Source of the DNA: Longimicrobium sp. | Lineage (GTDB): Bacteria > Gemmatimonadota > Gemmatimonadetes > Longimicrobiales > Longimicrobiaceae | Assembly: GCA_036389795.1 (NCBI GenBank) | Contig: DASVWD010000141.1 | Location: 1-64,000, forward strand | Direction: 5' to 3' | Length of the DNA: 64,000 bases | Part shown: in pieces, positions 31,190-38,076 of the stretch | Position numbering within the stretch: the stretch's first letter is position 1 | How the letters are laid out: each line of letters opens with the position of its first letter | Notes under the pieces: model-generated | Database searches by the model: none | What the model was told of the DNA's origin: nothing | The model's input: only the letters and a program-made list of their open reading frames with translations | Translations under genes and position numbers: made by a program

Positions 31190-31981
31190 ATGGCATCCCG
31201 GCGCGGCACCTCGAGTCACCGGGTGGTCACGATGGACCGGTTCCGCCCCTACGACGACCCTGCTTCCCCGTTCCAGCTGCGCGAGCGGCTGGAGGCGTTC
31301 GGCCAGGTCTCGGCCGAGCTGCTGCACGACCTGGCGGAGGGGATGGCCGCGCTGGAGATGCGCGCCCGCCTGGCCGCCGCCGAGGCGCGCGCCGGCCGCC
31401 CCCCCGGCGGCGACCTGGACCGCGTGGTGGAGACCAGCACCGAGCTCGGGGCCATGCTGCGCGACGTGCTCGACGCGCTGCGCGGCCGCACCACCTCGCC
31501 CGAGGTGACCTTCCAGGTGTACCCGGTGCTGGAGCGCGCCGTGCGCTGGTTCCTCCCGGCCACCCGGCCCGTGGAGGTGCGGCTGATCTCGCACGTGGAC
31601 CCGGCGCTGGAGGTGCACGGGCGCGCCTCGTTCCTCTTCCGCTCCGTGTGGAACCTGCTGGCCAACGCCATGCACTACTGCCGGCGCGAGGTGTGGATCG
31701 ACGTCTCTCTCGAGGAGCCGCGGCGGATGGACGAGGACGCGGCCGCCGTGCTCTGCATCGACGTGGAGGACGACGGCGCGGGGCTCGACCCCATGAGCGC
31801 CGCCGAGCTGTTCGAGCCGATGGCCGACACGGGCGACCCCGAGGGCGGGCTGGGACTCAGCGGCGTGGCGTGGATGGTGGAGCAGATGGGCGGCTGGGTG
31901 CGCCACCGCCCCGGCGAGGCGCTGGGCGGCGCCCGCTTCGAGATCCGCCTCCCCGTGGCCGCCACCACGCCCGCGGGGTAG
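31190..31981 (+). CDS. Short histidine-kinase-like protein without sensor domain
   Basis: The product has 263 residues. The dimerisation helices carry LLHDLAEGMAALEMRARLAA, where His-Asp could be a divergent H-box. The HATPase part has N-box NLLANAMHYCRREV, G1 VEDDGAGLDP and G2 GGLGLSGVAWMVEQMGG. There is no transmembrane or PAS/GAF input. The start may be ATG 31190 or the inner ATG 31232 (MDRFRPYDD). Position behind the chemoreceptor suggests a shared pathway, but this is inference. It is followed by a strong terminator. Confidence 0.75.
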   Translation: MASRRGTSSHRVVTMDRFRPYDDPASPFQLRERLEAFGQVSAELLHDLAEGMAALEMRARLAAAEARAGRPPGGDLDRVVETSTELGAMLRDVLDALRGRTTSPEVTFQVYPVLERAVRWFLPATRPVEVRLISHVDPALEVHGRASFLFRSVWNLLANAMHYCRREVWIDVSLEEPRRMDEDAAAVLCIDVEDDGAGLDPMSAAELFEPMADTGDPEGGLGLSGVAWMVEQMGGWVRHRPGEALGGARFEIRLPVAATTPAG

Positions 31982-32003
31982 CGCTTCGACGACGGATGAA
32001 GCC

Positions 32004-32040
32004 GATCCGGCCCGCCGCGGCGGCGGGCCGGATCTTTTGT
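32004..32040 (+). terminator. Rho-independent terminator after the kinase-like gene
   Basis: A perfect 14-bp stem (GATCCGGCCCGCCG and its complement) with a 3-nt loop is followed directly by TTTTGTTT. It lies 22 nt past the stop at 31981. Confidence 0.88.
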
Positions 32041-32160
32041 TTCCCGCCCTCCCCAGATCCTCTGCTCCCGCAACGAGATGCGCGCGCCGCGGGGCCGCCG
32101 GCGAACGCGTGCCGGGCGGGGAACAGAGTGGCGGCTTGGGACGAATCTGAGACAAGATTC

Positions 32161-32189
32161 TTGACATACGAGATTTAAAGCCTTATAAA
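32161..32189 (+). promoter_or_regulatory. Near-perfect sigma-70 promoter of the cold-shock gene
   Basis: TTGACA, exactly 17 nt, then TATAAA, in a locally AT-rich patch that stands out from the GC-rich surroundings. The expected start of transcription is about 32196-32198. Confidence 0.85.
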
Positions 32190-32196
32190 AGGGCGG

Positions 32197-32558
32197 TTCA
32201 GACGGCATTCTCCCGTCGGCATTCCCGGAGCGGTCCGCTCCTCCCCCTCAGGATCTCCGCGCAAGTCGGCAGGATCGTACTTCCGCAGATTCGGTTTCTC
32301 CCCGCTAGGGCCGTGGCTTCATCTCACATCTCCGCCGTTCGCCTTCGTCCGGCCGTGCCGCTTCCGGCCCGGACGTTCGTGCGTCCGCGCGGCGGGAGCG
32401 CGCGCGCCGGCGGCTGAGGGCGATTCCAGGAGAACAGGATTCTGCGCCCCGCGGGTGGGCGCCCCAACGCGCCATGACCGGCGCGACCCGCGACCAACGT
32501 CGTTGTGCGGAAGTTGCCGCACCGGCGCTCATCCAAACCGCAGATGCAGGAGTAGGAG
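32197..32558 (+). promoter_or_regulatory. Long 5' leader of the cold-shock mRNA
   Basis: About 360 nt separate the promoter from the ATG with no convincing reading frame. Several potential stems are visible (GGAGCGG/TCCGCTCC near 32228-32246, GGGTGGGCGCC near 32453). Cold-shock mRNAs in E. coli carry long leaders that refold with temperature; a similar role here is inferred. A GGAG ribosome site precedes the ATG. Confidence 0.55.
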
Positions 32559-32771
32559 ATGGCCCGCGCGACTGGCAAAGTGAAGTGGTTCAACGACGCC
32601 AAGGGTTTCGGCTTCATTGAACACGAGGGTGGCAGAGACCTGTTCGTCCACTTCTCGGCCATCAAGCAGGAAGGTTTCAAGACCCTCACCGAGGGCGAGA
32701 CCGTGGAGTTCGACATCGTGGAGGGCCCCAAGGGCCCCGCGGCGGAGAACGTGACGCGCATGGGCGCCTGA
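32559..32771 (+). CDS. Cold-shock domain protein (CspA family)
   Basis: The 70-residue single cold-shock domain has RNP1 [10 protein letters not shown] and RNP2 DLFVHFSAI, following GKVKWFNDA. It binds single-stranded RNA/DNA and acts as an RNA chaperone in the cytoplasm. The length is that of the family. Regulation is probably through the 360-nt leader and the consensus promoter at 32161-32189; a hairpin terminator follows at 32791. Confidence 0.97.
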   Translation: MARATGKVKWFNDAKGFGFIEHEGGRDLFVHFSAIKQEGFKTLTEGETVEFDIVEGPKGPAAENVTRMGA

Positions 32772-32790
32772 CCGCTCCTGCACCTCAGCG

Positions 32791-32820
32791 CGAAAGGCCG
32801 TCCCCCGGGGCGGCCTTTCG
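32791..32820 (+). terminator. Terminator of the cold-shock gene
   Basis: CGAAAGGCCG and its exact complement CGGCCTTTCG flank a TCCCCCGGGG loop that can pair further. It starts 20 nt after the stop. Confidence 0.75.
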
Positions 32821-32851
32821 TGCGTTCGGGCCCAGGATCGCCCCCCGCCCT

Positions 32852-33361
32852 TCACCGCGGCGGGGCGGCGTCGCGCATGGTGCGGTGGAAGCGCTGGCGC
32901 TCGCGGGCGGTGCGCGCCTCGTCCAGGCGGCCCAGGCGGTCCAGCAGCTGGATCAGGCGCTCGTAGTCCACCGCCAGCACGCGGTGGTTCGGGTTGGGGA
33001 GCGCCTCCTCGGCGCGGATCCCGGCCAGCATCTCGTCGGCGCCCTCGCTCCAGCGCTCCTGCTGGAGGAGCACGCTGGCGAGCGCCATGTGGTAGACGGG
33101 CGTGTCGGGCTGCAGCACGGTGGCCTGCCGGTACAGCCGCTCCGCGTCGCTCAACCGCCCCTGCCGCCCGGCCTCGGTCCCCTGCTCCCACGCCCGCCTG
33201 GCCGAGGCCACCTTCGCGGCGGCCTCCTCCTCGGGCGTGATCTCCGGCTCCGGGGGCGGCGGAGGCGGGGGCGGCGGAACGACGACCACCGGGCGGCGCG
33301 GCGTGCAGGCGGCCGGCGCGAGCAGCAGGGGAACGGCGAGGAGCAGGTACTTCAGTCGCAC
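32852..33361 (-). CDS. TPR-type lipoprotein
   Basis: The 169-residue product starts at a GTG at 33361. The signal peptide ends in LLLAPAAC and is followed by a VVVVPPPPPPPPPEPE proline tract. Tetratricopeptide-like helices follow (AWEQGTEAGRQGRLSDAERL, LYRQATVLQPDTPVYHMAL). Such lipoproteins usually scaffold envelope complexes; the partner is unknown. It converges on the cold-shock gene. Confidence 0.8.
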   Translation of the reverse strand: MRLKYLLLAVPLLLAPAACTPRRPVVVVPPPPPPPPPEPEITPEEEAAAKVASARRAWEQGTEAGRQGRLSDAERLYRQATVLQPDTPVYHMALASVLLQQERWSEGADEMLAGIRAEEALPNPNHRVLAVDYERLIQLLDRLGRLDEARTARERQRFHRTMRDAAPPR

Positions 33362-33522
33362 GGCGAGATCCAGCGGTTCGGTGGAGCGATGTCAGGCGGC
33401 GCGGCGTAAACCCCGCAGGGGCGCCACGGTTCCGCGCCTGAGAGAGAAACGGGCCAGAACCTGCGCAGGCCCGGCCGATTTGTCTGAGACCGGATTCCAC
33501 ATCCGGTCCTCTCGCGAACCAT

Positions 33523-33726
33523 GTCATTCCGAGCGGCGCCGCAGCACCAATCCGGGTTTCACACCTGAGCTGGGCGGCGCCCGAGGAATCTACTCGCCCC
33601 GTCCGGATGCTGGCTTTGTGCAGTGATCCGGCCTCTTGCCTGCCGCGGGTAGATTCCTCGGGAGCCCGGCCGACTTCGGTGGCGAATGCGAGCCCAGCGC
33701 ATCGGGCTCCACTCGGAATGACAGCT
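33523..33726. repeat. Dispersed inverted repeat family I, copy 2
   Basis: It begins GTCATTCCGAGCGGCGCCGC and ends with CACTCGGAATGACAGC. Inside, CCGAGGAATCTACTCGCCCC is answered by GGGTAGATTCCTCGGGAGCC. Nothing gene-like is seen in 33362-33834. See also 118-296 and 62585-62656. Confidence 0.75.
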
Positions 33727-33757
33727 TCCCAATGCACAGCGAATTCCGGGAGACGGT

Positions 33758-33821
33758 ATCACACGGGAGGAAGCGGAGGTAGCGGAGAAAACCTGTTGTT
33801 CTCCGTTTCCTACGTGTGATG
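33758..33821. repeat. Hairpin repeat family B, copy 5 (decayed)
   Basis: TCACACGGGAGGAAGCGGAG with further GCGGAG units on the left and TTCTCCGTTTCC then ACGTGTGA on the right. It is a less perfect member of family B and ends 14 bp before the monooxygenase stop codon. Confidence 0.7.
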
Positions 33822-33834
33822 CTTTACTCTGATC

Positions 33835-34977
33835 TCATCCGTCGAACGCGAAGAGCCGGCGCAGGGTGAGGTCGCTCGCCAGCGTGGGCGTCAGGCGGAA
33901 GGCGGCGTCGCGCAGGCGCACGGCGAGCGGGCTCGACCACTGGCCGATGCGGCCGTACAGGAGCGACCGGCGGGTGACGGCCGTGGTGCGGCCGTAGCGC
34001 CTCCGCTCGAACCGGCGCAGCGCCGCCGGGAGGTCGTCCGGCCGCGCGGCCAGGCAGGCGGCCAGCACCGCCGCGTCTTCGATGGCCATGCAGCCGCCCT
34101 GCCCGAAGTTGGGCGTGGTGGGGTGCGCGGCGTCGCCCAGCAGCGTCACGCGGCCGCGCCCCCAGCCGCGCACCGGCGGGCGGTCATACGTGTCGTTCTT
34201 CAGGATCTCGTCCTCGGGGGTGGCGGCCAGGAGCTGCGGGACCGGCCAGTGCCAGTCGCCGAAGAGGCCGAGCAGCTTCTCCCGGCGGCTTGGGCCGTCG
34301 TCGGTCCCCTCCGGCTCGTTGGCGGTGGCCCACCACGCCACGCACCCGCCCCCGATCGGCACCACGCCGAAGCGCTGCCCGGCTCCGAGCGACTCGGTGA
34401 GCGTGTCCACCCGCTCCGCGCCCTCCAGCCGCGCGACGCCGCGCCAGACGGGGTAGCCGCGGTAGACGGGCGCCCCGTCGCCGAGCACCTGGCGCCGCAC
34501 CGCCGAGCGGAGCCCGTCCGCGCCGACCAGCGCCTGCCCGTCCGCCGCGCCCAGCCCGCCGAGCCAGGCGCGCACGCCGTCCGCGGTCTCCTCGTAGCGC
34601 TCGAACTCGGCGCCGGTGTGGACGGCCCAGGGCGGGAGCGCCTCGGCGAGGGCGGCGTGCAGGTCGGCGCGGTGCACGAGCACGTGCGGCGCGGCGCCGG
34701 CGTGGAAGCGCATGCGGTGCAGCACTTTGCCGCGCCAGCTCTTCATCTCGCCGCGGGTGAAGACGAAGCCGCGGCGCACCACGCCGTCCAGCACGCCCCA
34801 GCGCCGCAGCAGGCGCGAGGCGTTCGGCCACACGCTGATCCCGGCGCCCACCTCGCGCAGCTCGGGCGCGCGCTCGAACACCTCGGCCTCGAACCCCGCC
34901 CGCCGCAGCGCGATGGCCGCGGAGAGGCCGCCGATTCCGGCGCCGACGATGATGATCGGGGGTGGTTTATCGCTCAT
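33835..34977 (-). CDS. FAD-dependent aromatic-type monooxygenase
   Basis: The 380-residue class A flavoprotein monooxygenase has the GxGxxG motif IIIVGAGIGGLSAAIALRRA at the N-terminus, the mid DG motif ALVGADGLRSAVRR, and the FAD-binding GD motif VTLLGDAAHPTTPNFGQGG. Relatives include salicylate hydroxylases and zeaxanthin-epoxidase-like enzymes; the substrate cannot be told. These enzymes use NAD(P)H and O2 to hydroxylate or epoxidise. The gene stands alone. A tandem AGTGCGA array begins immediately upstream of its ATG. Confidence 0.9.
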   Translation of the reverse strand: MSDKPPPIIIVGAGIGGLSAAIALRRAGFEAEVFERAPELREVGAGISVWPNASRLLRRWGVLDGVVRRGFVFTRGEMKSWRGKVLHRMRFHAGAAPHVLVHRADLHAALAEALPPWAVHTGAEFERYEETADGVRAWLGGLGAADGQALVGADGLRSAVRRQVLGDGAPVYRGYPVWRGVARLEGAERVDTLTESLGAGQRFGVVPIGGGCVAWWATANEPEGTDDGPSRREKLLGLFGDWHWPVPQLLAATPEDEILKNDTYDRPPVRGWGRGRVTLLGDAAHPTTPNFGQGGCMAIEDAAVLAACLAARPDDLPAALRRFERRRYGRTTAVTRRSLLYGRIGQWSSPLAVRLRDAAFRLTPTLASDLTLRRLFAFDG

Positions 34978-34978
34978 G

Positions 34979-35092
34979 GGAGTGCGAGAGTGCGAAAGTC
35001 GAACTGCAAGTGTTTTAGTCCTTAGTGCTTAGTCCTTAGTGCTCAGGTGTCTCAACTAAGGACTAAGCACTAAAACACTAAGGACTCAAGGC
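34979..35092. repeat. AGTGCGA array and TTAGTCCTTAGTGC inverted repeat
   Basis: GAGTGCGAGAGTGCGAAAGT lies next to the monooxygenase start. From 35011, TTAGTCCTTAGTGCTTAGTC is mirrored by GACTAAGCACTAAAACACTA at 35059-35090. The element ends about at the cydB stop codon. Both arrays share the AGTGC core found in other short-period arrays of the window. Confidence 0.75.
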
Positions 35093-36130
35093 TCAGAACT
35101 CCCCCTCCGCGCGATCCGTCAGCCCGAGACTGGGGCCCTTGAAGACGCGGAAGAGGAACCACAGCGACGGCAGCAGCAGCCCCATCCCGAACGGGGTGGA
35201 CCAGAGCACGAAGCGCAGCGTGGCGTCGGGCGCGGCGGCCGCGTGCACGGTGACGTCCGGGTAGATCAGGTACGGGTGCTGCGCGATCCCCCACCCCGCC
35301 AGCAGACAGGTGGTCTGCACGACGGCGGCGGTGCGCGCCAGCCGCGGCCGCCGGCGCCAGAGCGCCCAGCCGGAGAGGAGCGCGGCCGCCACCCCCGCGC
35401 CCACCACCGGCGCGGCGCGCGGGCTCGTCAGCCCCGCCCACAGGTGCGGCGCCCGTGCGTGCAATAGCGGGAGGACGAGGACGGAGAGGGCGACCACCGC
35501 CGTTCCCGCGGCCAGCGCGCGGCGGCGGAAGTCCTCGCGCAGCGGCCCTTCCGTCTCGTTCGCCAGGTAGACGGCGGCCAGGTACGCGCACACCGCCAGC
35601 GCGAAGGCGCCCGTGGACAGCGACAGCGGCGCGAGCCAGGGCGGCGTGCCCGCGACGCTCACCCGGCCGTCCACCACCCGCAGGCCGCCGGCGGAGACGG
35701 CGCCCAGGCACATCCCCAGCAGCACGGGGGTGATCACGCTCGCCGCGCCGAAGACGGCGCCCCAGCGCAGGGCGGCGCGGCCGGGCTCCACCCCGCGCGC
35801 GCCCTGCGGCGAGTACGCGCGGAAGACGAACGCGGCGCCGCGCAGGATGATCCCCAGCAGCACCAGGTGAAAGGGGACGAAGAGCGCCACGCCAAGCGCC
35901 GCGAACGCGGGCGGGAAGCAGGTGAAGAGGAGGACGATCACGAAGATCAGCCAGACGTGGTTGGCCTCCCACACCGGCCCCATCGCCCGGGCGATCGCCT
36001 CGCGCTGGGCGGCCCGGCGCGGACCGCGGGCGAGCGCGTCCCAGATGCCGCCGCCGAAGTCCGCCCCCGCCAGCACCGCGTAGGCCACCAGCGCCACCAG
36101 CGCCAGCCCCGCCGCCAGGTCAGCGAGCAT
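35093..36130 (-). CDS. cydB: Cytochrome bd-type ubiquinol oxidase subunit II
   Basis: The 345-residue product has about eight to nine membrane helices. The N-terminus VAYAVLAGADFGGGIWDALA and the GPVWEANHVWLIFVIVLLFT segment are hallmarks of CydB. It forms the oxidase with CydA, reducing O2 at the inner membrane without proton pumping. The ATG overlaps the cydA stop by 11 nt. No cydX or cydDC is visible nearby. Confidence 0.95.
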   Translation of the reverse strand: MLADLAAGLALVALVAYAVLAGADFGGGIWDALARGPRRAAQREAIARAMGPVWEANHVWLIFVIVLLFTCFPPAFAALGVALFVPFHLVLLGIILRGAAFVFRAYSPQGARGVEPGRAALRWGAVFGAASVITPVLLGMCLGAVSAGGLRVVDGRVSVAGTPPWLAPLSLSTGAFALAVCAYLAAVYLANETEGPLREDFRRRALAAGTAVVALSVLVLPLLHARAPHLWAGLTSPRAAPVVGAGVAAALLSGWALWRRRPRLARTAAVVQTTCLLAGWGIAQHPYLIYPDVTVHAAAAPDATLRFVLWSTPFGMGLLLPSLWFLFRVFKGPSLGLTDRAEGEF

Positions 36131-37457
36131 GCGCCACCTCCACGCTCGGGGTCGCGACCATCACCTTCGGCGCGCCCGTGGCCAGGCCGCGCAGCAGCAG
36201 GGCCAGGGCGATCCCCAGCGCCAGGTAGAGGACGGAGAAGCCGAAGAGCGTGGCGGGGACCTCGGCCACGGGCGTCACCCCGTCGCGCGTGCGCAGGACG
36301 CCGTAGACCACCCACGGCTGACGGCCCACCTCGGTGACGATCCACCCCGCCTGCAGCGCCAGGAAGCCGAGCGGCGAGCCGGCCACCAGCGCGCGCAGCA
36401 GCCAGCGCCCCGGCTCGCCCCCGCGCCGGCGCCAGCGCGCGAGCCAGAACCAGGCGCCCAGCCCGATCAGCGCCAAACCGCACCCCACCATCACCTGGAA
36501 GGCGAGGTGGGAGATGACGACGTTGGGCCACAGCTCGCGCGGGAACTCCTCCAGCCCGCGCACCGTGGCGCCGAAGTCGCCGTGCGCCAGGAAGCTGAGC
36601 GCCCCGGGGACGCGGATGGCGCCGCGCACCATCCGCGCGTCGGCGTCGGGGATGCCGCCGATGGTGAGCGGGGCGCCGGCCGTGGTCTCGAAGTGCGCCT
36701 CGAAGGCGGCGAGCTTGGCGGGCTGGTGGCCGGCCACGTGCTTGGCGCTCAGGTCGCCGCTCACGGGCTGCAGGAGCGCGGCCCCGCTCCCCAGCGCGAG
36801 CGCGAGCGTGAGCCCCGCGCGGTGGTAGGCGTCGCGGCGGCCGCGCAGCATCCCCAGCGCGTACACGCCCGCGGCGGCGAAGCCGGTGGCCACGTAGCAG
36901 GAGAGGGTGGAGTGCAGCGCCATGTGCGGCCACGCCGGGCTCTTGAACGGGGCCAGCGGGTCGACGTCCACCAGCCGCCCGCCCGCCAGCTCGAAGCCGG
37001 CCGGGTTCTGCATCCACGCGTTGGCGGCCACCACCAGGACGCCGGAGAGCATGCCGCTGGCGGCGACGGCGGCGCCGGTGAGCAGGTGCGCGCGGGGGGT
37101 GAGGCGCTCCCAGCCGTAGAGGTAGAGGCCCAGGAAGACGGCCTCGAGGAAGAAGGCGTAGCCCTCCAGCGCGAACGCGGGGCCGATGGCGCCGCCCGCC
37201 AGCTCCATGAAGCGCGGCCAGAGGAGCCCCAGCTCGAAGGAGAGCGCCGTCCCCGAGACGGCGCCCACGGCGAAGGTGAGCGCGGTGGCCTTGGCCCACT
37301 TGCGGGCCAGGTCGCGGTAGTGCGCCCGCCCGGTGCGGATCCACAAGCCTTCGGCGAGCACCATCAGGAGCGGCATGCCGATGCCGAGCGCCGCGAACAC
37401 CATGTGGAAGGCGAGCGACACCTCCATCTGCGCCCGGGCCGCCGTCAGCGTGTCCAT
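36120..37457 (-). CDS. cydA: Cytochrome bd-type ubiquinol oxidase subunit I
   Basis: The 445-residue product starts at ATG 37457. AFHMVFAALGIGMPLLM carries the axial heme-ligand His (about residue 18). PHMALHSTLSCYVATGF carries a second His, and GRQPWVVYGVLRT is the typical CydA segment. The protein is shorter than E. coli CydA and looks like the short-Q-loop / cyanide-insensitive type, an inference from length. It binds hemes b and d and quinol. The upstream in-frame extension to 37625 is Pro-rich and non-coding in appearance. Confidence 0.95.
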   Translation of the reverse strand: MDTLTAARAQMEVSLAFHMVFAALGIGMPLLMVLAEGLWIRTGRAHYRDLARKWAKATALTFAVGAVSGTALSFELGLLWPRFMELAGGAIGPAFALEGYAFFLEAVFLGLYLYGWERLTPRAHLLTGAAVAASGMLSGVLVVAANAWMQNPAGFELAGGRLVDVDPLAPFKSPAWPHMALHSTLSCYVATGFAAAGVYALGMLRGRRDAYHRAGLTLALALGSGAALLQPVSGDLSAKHVAGHQPAKLAAFEAHFETTAGAPLTIGGIPDADARMVRGAIRVPGALSFLAHGDFGATVRGLEEFPRELWPNVVISHLAFQVMVGCGLALIGLGAWFWLARWRRRGGEPGRWLLRALVAGSPLGFLALQAGWIVTEVGRQPWVVYGVLRTRDGVTPVAEVPATLFGFSVLYLALGIALALLLRGLATGAPKVMVATPSVEVAHAR

Positions 37458-37644
37458 CGCCGCTCCCGCTCCTGTGCCGTCCCCCGCCGGCGGGCACCTC
37501 CCGCGGACCCGGGCGGCAATCTGATCCAACCAACCCGGACGCGGTGTAGGGAAATCTCCCCACGCGCCGGTCGGGGGAGTCTTGAACTTCGGGGCGGGCT
37601 TCGGCGCCGCGGCGGGGGGCCTCACCCGCCGCCTTGGAGCGGCA

Positions 37645-37683
37645 ACCCTCTCCCAACTTCGGGGCCCAACTTCGGGAGAGGGT
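37645..37683. repeat. ACCCTCTCCC/GGGAGAGGGT hairpin with a duplicated core
   Basis: The arms are 10 bp and perfect. The loop holds CCAACTTCGG followed by GGCCCAACTTCGG, as if the core were partly duplicated. It sits in the 620-bp gap between the divergent cydA and metalloprotease genes; no gene is seen in the gap. Confidence 0.65.
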
Positions 37684-37728
37684 GGACTTTACGGCTTTGG
37701 TGCGAGGAGCGGAAGCCTCGTAGGGGCG

Positions 37729-37823
37729 AGGCATGCCTCGACCGACGGATGGCGGCTCACTCGCGGCAGGCGGCCTCTCGCGCCGTAGCCGCCTGTGCTC
37801 GGACTCGCAGGCTCGCCCCTACG
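37729..37823 (+). repeat. Dispersed element F, copy 1 (GTAGGGGCGAG ends)
   Basis: CGTAGGGGCGAGGCATGCCTCGACC at the left (in two blocks) and GGACTCGCAGGC then TCGCCCCTACG at the right form 11-bp terminal inverted repeats. Copy 2 at 44133-44238 is in the opposite orientation and shares much of the interior, including CTCGCGCCG and GCCGCC blocks. Confidence 0.75.
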
Positions 37824-37849
37824 AAAACTCACCGCCGCGATGGACGTCC

Positions 37850-38008
37850 GCGTGAGGGATGCGCGCCCGACAGGGCCGGGACGCCGCCGCCACGGGGTTT
37901 CGTGGCGGCGGCGGCCCGGCGCGGTTGGGCACGGTCGTATCGTGCCCTACCGCGCGCGCAGCCCGGCCCGGAGCGCAGCGGAGGGACACGCCCGCATCCG
38001 CAGTTGCC
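37850..38008 (+). repeat. Element A, copy 3
   Basis: In forward orientation it begins GCGTGAGGGATGCGCGCCCG. It has the CCGCCGCCACG/CGTGGCGGCGG hairpin and then a GGGCACG/CGTGCCC hairpin, whose sequence differs from copy 1 while keeping pairing. It carries the GGAGCGCAGCGGAGG inner variant like copy 2. It ends about 70 bp before the metalloprotease gene. Confidence 0.85.
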
Positions 38009-38076
38009 GTTCATCGTTTGTCCGACGTAATCTTCGCGCCCGCGCCCGCGACGGAGCCCTTCTCCCCGAACACCGC

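Noticed and set aside
37458-37625. Extra N-terminal part for CydA
   Set aside because: The extension is Pro/Gly/Arg-rich. CydA family members start at the MDTLTAARAQMEVSLAFH position, which has a plausible ATG.
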